Positions 44,178 to 54,130 of a DNA stretch of 64,000 nt are shown in pieces. Origin of the DNA: Bacteroidales bacterium (GTDB lineage: Bacteria; Bacteroidota; Bacteroidia; Bacteroidales; UBA932); NCBI GenBank assembly GCA_017398125.1, contig JAFQHE010000062.1:20855-84854 (forward strand), in the 5' to 3' direction. The position numbers and the translations under genes were made by a program. Position 1 is the stretch's first letter. Every line of letters begins with the position of its first letter. The notes below the pieces were generated by a model, which searched no databases, had not been told where the DNA came from, and worked only from the letters and a program-made list of their open reading frames with translations.

Positions 44178-45134
44178 TCAGTCCAAAGACTGTCCGGTGT
44201 TAGATGAAATTGCTATAATCTCCCTGAACTGTTCAGGTGTAATGTCTGCAAAAAAATAGTTGCGTGGGTCGACTGTTTTTCCATTATAGGTAACCTTATA
44301 ATGCAGATGCGGAGCAAAGGACATTCCCGACAGTCCTATTCTTCCTATAACCTCCCCCCGACTGACACTCTTCCCTTTCCTCACCAGCACATCCCCCAAG
44401 TGCGAATATGTTGTTCTATACCCGTTCTTATGATCAATTGTTACAGAGTTTCCCCTTCCCCTCTTTGACCTTACCGACTCCACTACCACTCCATCGGCGG
44501 CTGCAAACACATCTGTTCCAACAGCCCCAAGCAGATCTATACCATCATGCTCGACCACAGTCTTGTAGAATGGATTTATCTTCTTCCCGACAGAAGCACC
44601 TGTCTGCCCCACAGAGAAATCCTTCAAAGGAACTACCGAAGGGATATAGGCCACACTCTTTCCAAGATACTCACATTCAGAAGCTATATCCTCAAAAACA
44701 GCCTTTACATCAGAGGCGTTGTACTGCATAAACTCCAACATCTCCCGGCTTCTGCTCACGATCATCTCATCTTTTGTGGTATCAATGTTTTCCAGAAGCG
44801 GCGAACTCTGGTTAATCAACGAAACAATCAGGGGATCTGCATTGAATATGCTCCTGTATATCTCACGGTCTTTAAGTTTGAGATTTGAAACGGTATTGTC
44901 AAGCACCTCAAGTTTCTGGCTGAGCTTCTCATACTCCTCTGCCATTATCCTGTTCTCTCTGGCCAGTTTCCTCTCTGCATCTGTGCTTACAACAAGTGCA
45001 AAAATGCAATAGTACAGCACTGCCAGCAGAATACTTGCCAACAAATACTGGAAAATCTTTCTACACCACCACTTGAATCCCCTCCTGACCTCTACAAACT
45101 CCAGTTTTTCCTTATTGAACTTGTACTTTTCCAT
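44178..45134 (-). CDS. M23 (LytM-type) peptidoglycan peptidase, copy 1
   Basis: A 318-residue inner-membrane-anchored metalloendopeptidase. A short cytoplasmic basic segment is followed by a membrane helix (about residues 28-52), a coiled coil (LARENRIMAEEYEKLSQKLEVLDNTVSNL) and a C-terminal LytM domain. The zinc ligands are in HDGIDLLG and HLHYKV, and TYSHLGDV is also present. It cleaves cross-link peptides by family. The gene starts one base after the stop of its paralogue at 45135-46103. The shared start pattern (KYKFN/KYRFN) indicates a tandem duplication. Confidence 0.9.
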   Translation of the reverse strand: MEKYKFNKEKLEFVEVRRGFKWWCRKIFQYLLASILLAVLYYCIFALVVSTDAERKLARENRIMAEEYEKLSQKLEVLDNTVSNLKLKDREIYRSIFNADPLIVSLINQSSPLLENIDTTKDEMIVSRSREMLEFMQYNASDVKAVFEDIASECEYLGKSVAYIPSVVPLKDFSVGQTGASVGKKINPFYKTVVEHDGIDLLGAVGTDVFAAADGVVVESVRSKRGRGNSVTIDHKNGYRTTYSHLGDVLVRKGKSVSRGEVIGRIGLSGMSFAPHLHYKVTYNGKTVDPRNYFFADITPEQFREIIAISSNTGQSLD

Positions 45135-46103
45135 TCAGGCCTCTTCACTATTGTTAGATTTGACGATTGAAAGGAACTCCTCGCCCTTCATATCGCCGCT
45201 GAAATAGTTTGACGGATTAACCTTATTGCCCTTGTACATAACCTCATAGTGCAGATGCGTTCCTGTAGAACGTCCGCTGTTGCCCATTCCTCCTATCTGC
45301 TGACCTCTCTCAACCATATCACCCTCCTTGACACAAATTGTATTGAGGTGTGCATACCTTGTCCTGTATCCGAATCCATGATCTATGACAACCTCCTTGC
45401 CATACCCGAAGAAGTTGAATGAGACCTCAACGACCTTTCCATTGCCTGAAGCATATATCGGCTCTCCCGTCTTGCCCACAAAATCAACGCCTGTATGCAT
45501 CTTCGGAGTCTTCTTGAATGGATCCGACCTCAATCCGAACAGACTGGAAATACGCACTTTGTCAAGATGCACAGGTGGAACTGCAGGCACACATGATGCC
45601 ATTTCACCAGTGCGTTTTGAAAGGACTGACACCTCATCGTACGAACGTGACTGCACAAATGCCTTCTTGTAAAGGATATCCATCTTCTTTTCAACATCAA
45701 TCACAAAATCTGAGTTCGACAAATTCTCAAGATGCGCATATCTGTTCACACCACCAAAACCTGCATTACGCACATCCTGTGAAATCTCCTCCATTCCAAA
45801 GATTGGACGATAAACATAATTATCCCTTCTCTGAAGTTCCATAAGGACTCTGTTGTTCTTCTCAAATTTTCTCTCAAGAAGTTCCATTTTTGACTTAAGT
45901 TCAACCGATTCCTGCTTTAAAAGGGCCATTTTCGGAGTCTCAAGATCGAGGCATAAAGTATAGATAAGGAAGTATGCGACAAATGAGGCCACACTTAAAA
46001 TAAATAGTCCGAAACCCGCAGAGAACCGCTTTACAAAGGGAATCTTATGCACCTCATATAGAAGCGTATCTGCGTTGAACCTATATTTTTTAATTCCTGA
46101 CAT
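45135..46103 (-). CDS. M23 (LytM-type) peptidoglycan peptidase, copy 2
   Basis: A 322-residue paralogue of the adjacent M23 gene with the same plan: cytoplasmic stub (KKYRFNADTLLYEVHK), membrane helix (about 28-52), coiled coil (SVELKSKMELLERKFEKNNRVLMELQ) and LytM domain. Catalytic motifs are HTGVDFVGKTG, TRYAHLN and THLHYEV. It is first in the operon, with a -7-like box (TATATTTG) about 27 bp upstream and divergent from alaS. Both copies keep the metal ligands, so both should be active. Confidence 0.92.
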   Translation of the reverse strand: MSGIKKYRFNADTLLYEVHKIPFVKRFSAGFGLFILSVASFVAYFLIYTLCLDLETPKMALLKQESVELKSKMELLERKFEKNNRVLMELQRRDNYVYRPIFGMEEISQDVRNAGFGGVNRYAHLENLSNSDFVIDVEKKMDILYKKAFVQSRSYDEVSVLSKRTGEMASCVPAVPPVHLDKVRISSLFGLRSDPFKKTPKMHTGVDFVGKTGEPIYASGNGKVVEVSFNFFGYGKEVVIDHGFGYRTRYAHLNTICVKEGDMVERGQQIGGMGNSGRSTGTHLHYEVMYKGNKVNPSNYFSGDMKGEEFLSIVKSNNSEEA

Positions 46104-46130
46104 ATACTAAAATTCCTAAATTAGTGGTTG

Positions 46131-46166
46131 CAAATATAAAAATTAAAATTAAAAAGATTAAATTTG
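46131..46166. promoter_or_regulatory. Divergent -7 boxes for the M23 operon (-) and alaS (+)
   Basis: TATATTTG on the minus strand (46131-46138) and TAAATTTG on the plus strand (46159-46166) point outward with 20 bp of A/T between them, so the -33 regions overlap. No good -33 box is visible for either. Confidence 0.5.
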
Positions 46167-46188
46167 CAGGCTTATTAGATTAAAAATT

Positions 46189-48804
46189 ATGACCTCAAAC
46201 GAAATCAGAAATACTTTTTTGGAGTTTTTTCACTCTAAAAATCATACCATAGTGCCATCAGCGCCTATGGTTGTCAAGAATGACCCTACTCTTATGTTTA
46301 CCAACGCCGGCATGAATCAGTTCAAGGACTGGTTCCTTGGCAATACCACAGTAAAGCACAAGAGGGTGGCAGATTCACAAAAATGTCTCAGAGTAAGCGG
46401 CAAGCACAATGACCTTGAAGAGGTGGGTCTTGACACCTACCATCACACCATGTTTGAAATGCTTGGCAACTGGAGCTTCGGTGACTACTTCAAAAATGAG
46501 GCCATAGAGTGGGCTTGGGAACTTCTTACCAAGGTGTACAAAATTGACAAAGACAGACTTTATGCCACTGTTTTTGAAGGATATGCACCTGACAACCTCG
46601 AGATGGACAATGAGGCGAAAGAGGCTTGGTTGAAATATCTTCCGGCCGACAGAATCATAAACGGCAACAAAAAGGACAACTTCTGGGAGATGGGTGAGAC
46701 CGGACCTTGCGGCCCGTGCAGCGAGATTCATGTGGATTTGAGAAGTGATGAGGAGCGTGCCAAAATCTCAGGAGCAGAACTTGTCAACAAGGGGCACCAC
46801 CTTGTAATTGAGATCTGGAACCTTGTATTCATGCAGTTCAACCGCAAGGCCAATGGTCAGTTGGAGGCTCTTCCTCAAAAGCATGTCGATACAGGTATGG
46901 GACTTGAGCGCCTCTGTATGGCATTGCAGGCAAAACAGAGCAACTACGATACAGATGTCTTCCAGACCATGATATCAAAAATTGCGGAGTTGAGCGGCAA
47001 GCCATATACAGCCGATGACAAAGTGGGCGTGGCAATGAGGGTAATATCTGACCACATTAGAGCAATCAGCTTCTCAATAGCCGACGGCCAACTTCCTTCT
47101 AATGTAAAGGCAGGTTATGTCATCAGACGCATTTTGAGAAGAGCTGTCAGATATGCCTACACATTCCTTGACATGTCAGAACCGCTTCTATACAGGCTTG
47201 TCCCTACACTTGTAGAGCAGATGGGCAATGCGTTTCCGGAACTTAAATCACAGCAGACTCTTATAGAGAAAGTGATAAAAGAGGAGGAGGAGGCCTTTTT
47301 GAGGACCCTTGAAAAGGGTATCAAATTGCTTGACACCCTCATTGAAAAGAACAAGGAGAGCAAATCAATCTCCGGAGCAGATGCCTTTGTACTATATGAC
47401 ACATTCGGTTTCCCTATTGACCTGACAGAGCTTATTGCCAAGGAACATGGTTACATTGTAGACCTTAAGGGATTTGAGGAGGAGCTCAGACAGCAGAAAG
47501 AGAGAAGCCGTAACGCCACTGCCAAAGAGGAGGGAGACTGGGTTGAGATAGCCCCTTATCAGGCCACTGTTTTCACAGGATATGAGAAGACAAGGGAAGA
47601 GGATGTAAAGATCCTCAAATACAGGACTGTAAAGACAAAGAACAAGGAGATCTTCCAGTTGGTATTCGACAAGAGTCCTTTCTACGCGGAGAGTGGCGGA
47701 CAAGTTGGAGACAGCGGATATATTGAGGCAAAATCGGGTGAGAGGATAAAAATCATCAACACAGTCAAAGAGAACGGACTTCCGATCCACATTGCCGAGC
47801 GTATTCCGTCGGAGCCAGGCGAGATATTTGTGGCTGAAATTGACCAGGAAAGAAGAAATGATATTGCCAACAACCATACCGCAACACACCTTTTGCACCA
47901 TGCGCTGAGAAAAATTCTTGGCACACATATTGAGCAGAAGGGTTCACTTGTTGCAGCCGCATATTTCAGATTTGACTTTTCGCACTTTGAGAAGATAGAT
48001 GAGAAGACCTTGAGACAGGTGGAGAGGGAGGTAAACCGTCTGATCAGGAGCAATACACCAAAATGTGAGTTCAGGGAAATTCCTATCGAGGAGGCAAAGG
48101 CCAAAGGTGCCATGGCCCTCTTCGGAGAGAAGTATGGCGACAAGGTAAGAGTCATCCAATATGGCGACTCCATTGAACTCTGTGGTGGCACCCACACAAG
48201 TGCTACCGGCAACATCGGCTACTTCAAGATCATTTCAGAGTCTGCAGTTGCTGCCGGTGTAAGGAGAATTGAGGCGGTTACCGGTCCTCATGCCGAGACC
48301 TTGATTGAGGGGGCTGAAGATTTGATGGCTTCAATTAAGAAGCTCTTCAACAACTCTCCTAATGTACTTGCAAGCATTGCCAAGCTCATGGAGGACAATG
48401 ATTCCATCAAAAAGAACATGGATGAAATGCTAAAGGAGCGTGCAATCACACTAAAGAACTCATGCATTGAGAATGCAAAGGATTACAATGGTGTAAACAT
48501 TATGGTGCTCAAAGGTTTCTACCAGCCTAATGTCATCAAGGATGTGGCATTTATGCTTAAGAATGAGACTCAGAACAGTGTATTTATAGGTGTAACCCAG
48601 TTCGAAGAGAAAGTCACTCTTACACTTATGTATACCGACGATCTTGTTGCCCAGGGCTACCATGCCGGCAAGGATGTAAAAGAGGCTGCGAAACATATCC
48701 AGGGTGGCGGAGGCGGACAGCCGTCTTTGGCTACAGCCGGAGGAAAACTTATTGACGGCATGTCTATGGCACTGGAGACAATGATTACAAATGCAGCCAG
48801 ATAA
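46189..48804 (+). CDS. alaS: Alanyl-tRNA synthetase
   Basis: Charges tRNA-Ala, 871 residues, full length. The class II catalytic core is at the N-terminus ([40 protein letters not shown]). The editing domain carries H563 and H567 (HTATHLLHH) and C665 and H669 (CGGTHT). The C-Ala domain ends with [14 protein letters not shown]. It is first in a plus-strand run with an LptF/G permease, fmt and thiamine diphosphokinase. Confidence 0.98.
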   Translation: MTSNEIRNTFLEFFHSKNHTIVPSAPMVVKNDPTLMFTNAGMNQFKDWFLGNTTVKHKRVADSQKCLRVSGKHNDLEEVGLDTYHHTMFEMLGNWSFGDYFKNEAIEWAWELLTKVYKIDKDRLYATVFEGYAPDNLEMDNEAKEAWLKYLPADRIINGNKKDNFWEMGETGPCGPCSEIHVDLRSDEERAKISGAELVNKGHHLVIEIWNLVFMQFNRKANGQLEALPQKHVDTGMGLERLCMALQAKQSNYDTDVFQTMISKIAELSGKPYTADDKVGVAMRVISDHIRAISFSIADGQLPSNVKAGYVIRRILRRAVRYAYTFLDMSEPLLYRLVPTLVEQMGNAFPELKSQQTLIEKVIKEEEEAFLRTLEKGIKLLDTLIEKNKESKSISGADAFVLYDTFGFPIDLTELIAKEHGYIVDLKGFEEELRQQKERSRNATAKEEGDWVEIAPYQATVFTGYEKTREEDVKILKYRTVKTKNKEIFQLVFDKSPFYAESGGQVGDSGYIEAKSGERIKIINTVKENGLPIHIAERIPSEPGEIFVAEIDQERRNDIANNHTATHLLHHALRKILGTHIEQKGSLVAAAYFRFDFSHFEKIDEKTLRQVEREVNRLIRSNTPKCEFREIPIEEAKAKGAMALFGEKYGDKVRVIQYGDSIELCGGTHTSATGNIGYFKIISESAVAAGVRRIEAVTGPHAETLIEGAEDLMASIKKLFNNSPNVLASIAKLMEDNDSIKKNMDEMLKERAITLKNSCIENAKDYNGVNIMVLKGFYQPNVIKDVAFMLKNETQNSVFIGVTQFEEKVTLTLMYTDDLVAQGYHAGKDVKEAAKHIQGGGGGQPSLATAGGKLIDGMSMALETMITNAAR

Positions 48805-48836
48805 CCGTAAAAACAACACATATTATCTATAGTGTA

Positions 48837-50291
48837 ATGAAAAAATTGGATTCATTTATATTGAAGTCATTTTTTGGGCCATTCATAATGACATTTCTCA
48901 TTGTGATATTTGTCCTTATGCTCCAATTCCTATGGCTCTATATAGATGAATTGGTGGGTAAAGGTCTCAGCTTTGGAGTCATTCTTGAATTCCTGGGCTG
49001 GGGCTCAGCTACGCTTATACCAATGGCTCTCCCATTGGCTTCATTGCTGGCCTCCATCATGACCATGGGAAATATGGGTGAGAACAATGAGCTCCTTGCT
49101 ATGAAAGCGGCAGGAATCTCTTTGCAGAGAATCATCTCCCCGCTCATCATTGTATCTATACTCATAAGTATTGGTGCCTTCTTTGCATCCAATGACCTAA
49201 TCCCCGTTGCCTACAACAAAATCTACACACTGCGCGACGATATAGGCAGGACAAAGGAGGAGATCAAGATCCCTACCGGCATCTTCTACAATGGCGTGGA
49301 CGGATATACCATAAGGATATCAAGCCGTGATGACAACAATGTCATGCATGATGTCATGGTCTACAACCACAGCGGCAATAAGGGCAATGTAAGTCTCACA
49401 GTTGCTGATTCCGGAATTGTAAGATTATCGCCGGACAAAAGCAGCATGATATTTACCCTATACTCCGGCATAAACTATGAAGAGACAAACAAGAAAGAGT
49501 ACAGGGATACATCTTTATCGCTCCAGAAGATTGAATTTTCGGCACAGGAGGTGATTATTCCACTTGAGAACTACGCCTTCAAGAAATCAGATGATGCACG
49601 CTACGGAAATGAGACTATGGCCAAGGATCTTAAGCAATTGGCAATTGACAGGGATTCCCTTCAGATTGTATTTGACAAGACCCTTGAGGCTCAACTGAAA
49701 AAGGCCATATTCTCTGGCAATCTCATGTATTCATACCAGTTTGATTCAGCCAGAGTTGCCAACTACAAGGGATACATTCCGGCTGACTCGATCTTCTCCT
49801 TGAATGACTTGAGAGACAAGGAAAAGGCTATCAGCAGTGCACTCAGCATGATAAACAATCAGGTTTCAAGCTACCAGTTCTATGAAAGGGAGCTCTTCCA
49901 GTCGGCCCACCCTTTAAGGAGATCCATTATAGAGACATACAGGAAGTTTACACTTTCATTGGCTTGCCTTATATTCTTCTTCATTGGAGCTCCGCTTGGA
50001 GCGATCATCAGAAAGGGAGGTTTGGGCACTCCGGTAATTATATCAATGCTATTCTTTGTTGTTTACTGGGTAGTTGACATCAGCGGCAAAAAACTTGCAA
50101 ATGACGGAGCTATCGGGCCATTCATTGGAACATTCATTTCCACTTTTGTCCTTATTCCTATAGGAGTATTTCTCACAATAAAGAGCACACGAGACTCTGC
50201 ACTCTTCAATGCAGATGCATACAAAATATTCTTCAACAAGCTTTCCAGCAGGTTATCCAACTTGAGGATAAAAAAACAGCATAGAAAATGA
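48837..50291 (+). CDS. LptF/LptG-family LPS export permease (YjgP/YjgQ type), larger copy
   Basis: Inner-membrane permease of the LptB2FG transporter that extracts LPS, 484 residues. Three membrane helices lie at the N-terminus (about 12-125) and three at the C-terminus (about 365-465). Between them is a periplasmic beta-jellyroll that is about 100 residues longer than usual because of an inserted coiled region (SDDARYGNETMAKDLKQLAIDRDSLQIVFDK). Family motif FIGAPLGAIIRKGGLGTPV is present. The last four bases overlap the fmt start (ATGA). Whether it is LptF or LptG is not decided. A shorter paralogue lies at 55303. Confidence 0.9.
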   Translation: MKKLDSFILKSFFGPFIMTFLIVIFVLMLQFLWLYIDELVGKGLSFGVILEFLGWGSATLIPMALPLASLLASIMTMGNMGENNELLAMKAAGISLQRIISPLIIVSILISIGAFFASNDLIPVAYNKIYTLRDDIGRTKEEIKIPTGIFYNGVDGYTIRISSRDDNNVMHDVMVYNHSGNKGNVSLTVADSGIVRLSPDKSSMIFTLYSGINYEETNKKEYRDTSLSLQKIEFSAQEVIIPLENYAFKKSDDARYGNETMAKDLKQLAIDRDSLQIVFDKTLEAQLKKAIFSGNLMYSYQFDSARVANYKGYIPADSIFSLNDLRDKEKAISSALSMINNQVSSYQFYERELFQSAHPLRRSIIETYRKFTLSLACLIFFFIGAPLGAIIRKGGLGTPVIISMLFFVVYWVVDISGKKLANDGAIGPFIGTFISTFVLIPIGVFLTIKSTRDSALFNADAYKIFFNKLSSRLSNLRIKKQHRK

Positions 50292-51289
50292 GTCTGAAAA
50301 TTGTATATATGGGCACTCCTGAATTTGCAGTAGCCCCACTTGACGCCATAATTGAAAAAGGATATAATGTAGTTGGAGTAGTCACTGTTCCCGACAAACC
50401 AAGCGGAAGAGGACTCAAACTCAATGAGAGTGCTGTAAAGCAATATGCAGTTTCAAAGGGATTGAAAATTATGCAGCCTGTCTCCCTTAAAGAGCAGAGT
50501 TTCCTTGATGAACTTGCCTCTTTGGAGGCAGATCTTTTTATAGTTGTAGCATTCAGAATGTTGCCTAAGGTTGTATGGAGCATGCCTGAAATGGGCACAT
50601 TCAATCTTCACGGCTCCCTGCTTCCACAATATAGGGGAGCAGCTCCCATCAACTGGGCTATCATAAACGGCGAGAAGAGATCTGGAGTGACCACATTCCT
50701 TATAGATGAGAAGATAGACACCGGAAATATCCTTATGAGAGAGGAGTGTCCCATTGGAGAGAATGAGAATGTCGGCAGCCTCTATGACAGACTTATGGGT
50801 ATCGGAGCCAATCTTGTAGTCAAAACCGTTGAAGGAGTTGTTGCCGGAACTCTTACACCTAAGCCACAGGAGCTTTTCCTGCCTGAGGAACTTAAGGGAA
50901 AGGATATTGACACAGTGGTCAACAGCGCTCCAAAACTTACAAAAGAGCTCTGCCGCATCAAATGGGATAGTCCGGTTTCAGATGTTCATAACCTCATCAG
51001 AGGCTTGTCTCCATATCCGGCAGCCTTTTCCACAATAACTGACGGCGAAAAGTCGGTTGATATGAAAATCTTTGAGACTCTGCCGGTTGAGGGCAAAAGC
51101 AGGAATTTCACAGATAACGAGTTTGTCGGGAAGATTGTTACTGACAAAAAAAGCTACATACATGTAATTTGTGCAGATGGCATCCTATCCCTTGAAGAGA
51201 TACAGCTTGCCGGCAAAAAGCGAATGAGAGTCAAGGAGTTCCTGTTGGGATTCAGAGATATTGAGAATTTCAGATTTGTTCAAGCGTAA
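50288..51289 (+). CDS. fmt: Methionyl-tRNA formyltransferase
   Basis: Formylates initiator Met-tRNA, 333 residues. The 10-formyl-THF site carries FNLHGSLLPQYRGAAPINWAI, and GVTTFLIDEKIDTGNIL follows. The N-terminal MGTPEFAVAPLDAI is the Rossmann-like start. The C-terminal OB-like tRNA-binding domain begins near residue 205. It overlaps the permease gene by 4 bp (ATGA) and is 4 bp before the thiamine diphosphokinase start, so it is tightly translationally coupled. Confidence 0.98.
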   Translation: MSLKIVYMGTPEFAVAPLDAIIEKGYNVVGVVTVPDKPSGRGLKLNESAVKQYAVSKGLKIMQPVSLKEQSFLDELASLEADLFIVVAFRMLPKVVWSMPEMGTFNLHGSLLPQYRGAAPINWAIINGEKRSGVTTFLIDEKIDTGNILMREECPIGENENVGSLYDRLMGIGANLVVKTVEGVVAGTLTPKPQELFLPEELKGKDIDTVVNSAPKLTKELCRIKWDSPVSDVHNLIRGLSPYPAAFSTITDGEKSVDMKIFETLPVEGKSRNFTDNEFVGKIVTDKKSYIHVICADGILSLEEIQLAGKKRMRVKEFLLGFRDIENFRFVQA

Positions 51290-51293
51290 GGCA

Positions 51294-51932
51294 ATGGCTG
51301 AAAAGAAGAGACATATTGTTATTCTGGCCGACGGTGATTTTCCACGACACCCCTACCCCCTCTCCATTCTGAAGAGCGCAGACACTATCGTATGTTGCGA
51401 CAACTCTGTCTTGAAACTTACCGCAAACAGTAATATTGAGGCAGATTTCATTGTTGGGGATATGGACTCTATGAGCACAGAGAACAAATTGAAATACAGT
51501 GACAAAATAAGGCTATTCCCCGACCAGGAGACTAATGACCTGACAAAGGCATTCAAGTTTGTACTTGGACTTGAACCCTCAAAAATCACCATCCTTGGTG
51601 CAACAGGTGCAAGAGAAGACCATACTCTAGGCAACATTTCACTCCTCGCAGACTACACCAAAGAGTTTGCAGAGATTGAAACGGTTACAGACCACGGAAT
51701 CTTCACATCCCACTCCGACACATTTACAATGGAATCCATCCCAGGTCAGCAGGTATCAATATTTGCCTTTGACCCTACCTTAAAAATAGAGTCGGAAGGA
51801 TTGGTATATCCTACCGACTCAGTAATCTTTGACCGCTGGTGGAAAGCTACACTTAACGAAGCCTCCACAACATCATTTACACTGACTTTCAGTCACAAGG
51901 CCGAACTTCTTCTCTTCAGGGCCTTTGTCTGA
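51294..51932 (+). CDS. Thiamine diphosphokinase
   Basis: Transfers pyrophosphate from ATP to thiamine, 212 residues. ATG 51294 (MAEKKRHIVILADGDFPRH) is chosen over an in-frame TTG at 51261 that overlaps fmt. Catalytic motifs are DFIVGDMDS, DQETNDLTKAF and GATGAREDHTLGN. The C-terminal beta domain binds thiamine. Last gene of the alaS run, convergent with the nucleoside transporter. No TPP riboswitch is visible, as expected for a housekeeping position. Confidence 0.93.
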   Translation: MAEKKRHIVILADGDFPRHPYPLSILKSADTIVCCDNSVLKLTANSNIEADFIVGDMDSMSTENKLKYSDKIRLFPDQETNDLTKAFKFVLGLEPSKITILGATGAREDHTLGNISLLADYTKEFAEIETVTDHGIFTSHSDTFTMESIPGQQVSIFAFDPTLKIESEGLVYPTDSVIFDRWWKATLNEASTTSFTLTFSHKAELLLFRAFV

Positions 51933-51956
51933 TCCAGATTACAGACTTGCCATCCG

Positions 51957-53486
51957 CTACTCAAGGAACATTCCCATCATGGCAGCAGACATCAATGCCA
52001 CAAGCGATGCTGTGAGAAGTGCCCTGAAACCGTGTGCAGACAATATATGACGCTTGGTAGGTGCTATACTGCCTATACCTCCAATCTGAATTCCTACGGA
52101 AGCAAAATTCGCAAAGCCGCACAATACGTAAGTTGCAAGGATGACTGATTTTGTTGAGGCAAAGGCCCCAGTCTGAATCATAGTCGCAAGACTTTGGTAC
52201 CCGACAAACTCTGTAAGGATAAGTTTTTCACCCAAAAGACGTCCTACAAGCGGAAGATCCGCCGCATTTATTCCTGTAAGCCATATAACCGGATAAAAGA
52301 GATATGAAAGGATAAACTCCATTGAGAGAGCTGTATATCTGCCATCTGTCGCAGATGCAATAAGGTCATTCAATGAGGTGATGTCGCCAATCTTTCCAAA
52401 AATGAAATTGAAACCGGCTATTAGTGCATAGAATACCAAAAGCATTGCACCTACATTTGCAGCAAGTTTGAGTCCGTCGGCTGTTCCATTTGAAATGGCA
52501 TCCAACACATTCTTTCCAATCTTCTCGTTAGAGACCTCAACTGAATTATCCACCTCTTCAGTCTGAGGCACAACAATTTTTGACAAGGCAATTGCACCAG
52601 GTGCCGCCATTACAGAGGCTGACAGCAGATGCTTTGCAAACTCAATTTCCATAAGTTTGTCGCCACCGCCCAACATTCCGATATACGCTGCAAGCACACC
52701 GCCTGCCATTGTTGCCATACCGGCCGTCATAACCAGCATAAGCTCCGATTTTGTCATTCTTGGAATATACTCCTTAACAAGAAGAGGAGCCTCTGTCTGG
52801 CCCAAAAATATATTTCCTGCGCATGACAATGACTCAGCTCCCGACAGTCTCATCAGCTTTGTAAGACACCATCCCATAGCCCACACAACCTTCTGCAAAA
52901 TACCAAGATAGAAAAACAGACTGGTTAGCGCAGAGAAAAAGATAATTGTAGGAAGGATCTGAAGGACAAAAATGAAACCGAACTTGCTTGGATCCATCAA
53001 GTCTCCGAAAAGGAACAGGGATCCCGCCTTAGTCCAATCCAGAACTGCAACAAAGCATTTTCCCATAATCTCAAATATAGCCTGCACAGCAGGAAACATA
53101 AGTACAGATACCGCTATTATAAACTGTAAGGCAAGTGACTTGAAAACCGTACCCCAATTAATCCGCTTGCGGTCTGTACTGAAGAGCCAAGCTATCAGTA
53201 TTATGACAGCCATGCCACATAGTCCTCTTAAAATTGAGACAATATTGAATGAGAACTGCTTATGGGTAAGAACTGATTTATACGGATTCTCCGCCACTCC
53301 TGCAGGGGTCTGCACAGCGGCCTCCTCCACCACAGCTACAGAGCCCTCCTGCCCTGCAACATCAACAGCTGTTTGGGTTGCACTCTGCTCCAAATCTGCC
53401 ACATTTGCAATCTCGCCTTCAGGTTGCTGTGCAAAAGAGAGACAGCTCCACAAAATGGCCGATACAATAAGAATATACCTTTTCAT
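51957..53486 (-). CDS. CNT-family nucleoside transporter with N-terminal exported extension
   Basis: NupC-type ion-coupled nucleoside importer, 509 residues. The transporter core starts near residue 78 (FSFNIVSILRGLCGMAVII) and contains the family segments GQTEAPLLVKEYIPRMTKSELM and ITSLNDLIAS, with about nine or ten helices. Ahead of it are a Sec-like signal (MKRYILIVSAILWSCLSFAQ) and about 55 polar residues rich in Ala, Glu, Val and Gln, not present in E. coli NupC. It begins immediately after the stop of the bifunctional-nuclease-like gene, so the two are co-transcribed. Confidence 0.92.
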   Translation of the reverse strand: MKRYILIVSAILWSCLSFAQQPEGEIANVADLEQSATQTAVDVAGQEGSVAVVEEAAVQTPAGVAENPYKSVLTHKQFSFNIVSILRGLCGMAVIILIAWLFSTDRKRINWGTVFKSLALQFIIAVSVLMFPAVQAIFEIMGKCFVAVLDWTKAGSLFLFGDLMDPSKFGFIFVLQILPTIIFFSALTSLFFYLGILQKVVWAMGWCLTKLMRLSGAESLSCAGNIFLGQTEAPLLVKEYIPRMTKSELMLVMTAGMATMAGGVLAAYIGMLGGGDKLMEIEFAKHLLSASVMAAPGAIALSKIVVPQTEEVDNSVEVSNEKIGKNVLDAISNGTADGLKLAANVGAMLLVFYALIAGFNFIFGKIGDITSLNDLIASATDGRYTALSMEFILSYLFYPVIWLTGINAADLPLVGRLLGEKLILTEFVGYQSLATMIQTGAFASTKSVILATYVLCGFANFASVGIQIGGIGSIAPTKRHILSAHGFRALLTASLVALMSAAMMGMFLE

Positions 53487-54053
53487 CTACTGTTTGTTTT
53501 TAATATTTTCAATCTTTCTGCTTATCTCGGACGCCCTTTCATACTCTTCATTATTGATGGCCTCCTGCAGCTCTTCCTTAAGTTTTTTCAACACAGTCTC
53601 CTTGTCAAGGAGATCCTTTGACTGGGAGTCAATATCAGTTGCATACCTATCCATCAGCTCCTCTGATATATAGATTGGGCAGCTGAAACTCTTTGACAAT
53701 ATTATTCCATCTACAAAACCTGCCAACTCCTTGACCTCAGTCTCTCCATCAAAAAAGAGCAGCTCCGACATAAAGCCGTTATTCTCACCATACTCCACAT
53801 CCTCTGATTTGACTATTGAGACCTCAAGCAACTCAATTCTGTAATCCTGTATGACTTTTGCAAGAAGGGAATGGACAGAAACGGTATTTTGCGGCAGCTG
53901 TTTGAAGTTTGACAACACTGAGTGCATCTGGGGCGGAGTAAGAGGCACTGGAAGACATCTCTCCATACCCTCTCTGTATAAGAAGAATGTAAAACTTCCC
54001 CCATCTTCCGGTGATGCAGCTACTGCACCTATATCCAATCTGACGCGTTTCAT
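53487..54053 (-). CDS. Bifunctional nuclease-family (DUF151) protein with UVR-like C-terminus
   Basis: A 188-residue protein. The DUF151/BFN domain covers about residues 1-130 (FLYREGMERCLPVPLTPPQMHSVL, GIILSKSFSCPIYISEELM). The C-terminal 45 residues form a UvrB/UvrC-like motif helix pair (LKKLKEELQEAINNEEYERASEISRKIENI). Homologues in plants were reported to have RNase and DNase activity. The bacterial role is not established. First gene of the pair with the CNT transporter, divergent from tgt. Confidence 0.9.
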   Translation of the reverse strand: MKRVRLDIGAVAASPEDGGSFTFFLYREGMERCLPVPLTPPQMHSVLSNFKQLPQNTVSVHSLLAKVIQDYRIELLEVSIVKSEDVEYGENNGFMSELLFFDGETEVKELAGFVDGIILSKSFSCPIYISEELMDRYATDIDSQSKDLLDKETVLKKLKEELQEAINNEEYERASEISRKIENIKNKQ

Positions 54054-54083
54054 TTGGCTTGCTTTTTGGTATGCATTAAATTA

Positions 54084-54112
54084 CAAATATAAAGTAATTT
54101 TTATTACTTTTG
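54084..54112. promoter_or_regulatory. Divergent -7 boxes for the DUF151 gene (-) and tgt (+)
   Basis: TATATTTG on the minus strand (54084-54091) and TACTTTTG on the plus strand (54105-54112). The 13-bp gap makes the two sites overlap. Confidence 0.5.
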
Positions 54113-54130
54113 TTGCCTATAGGTTGATAA

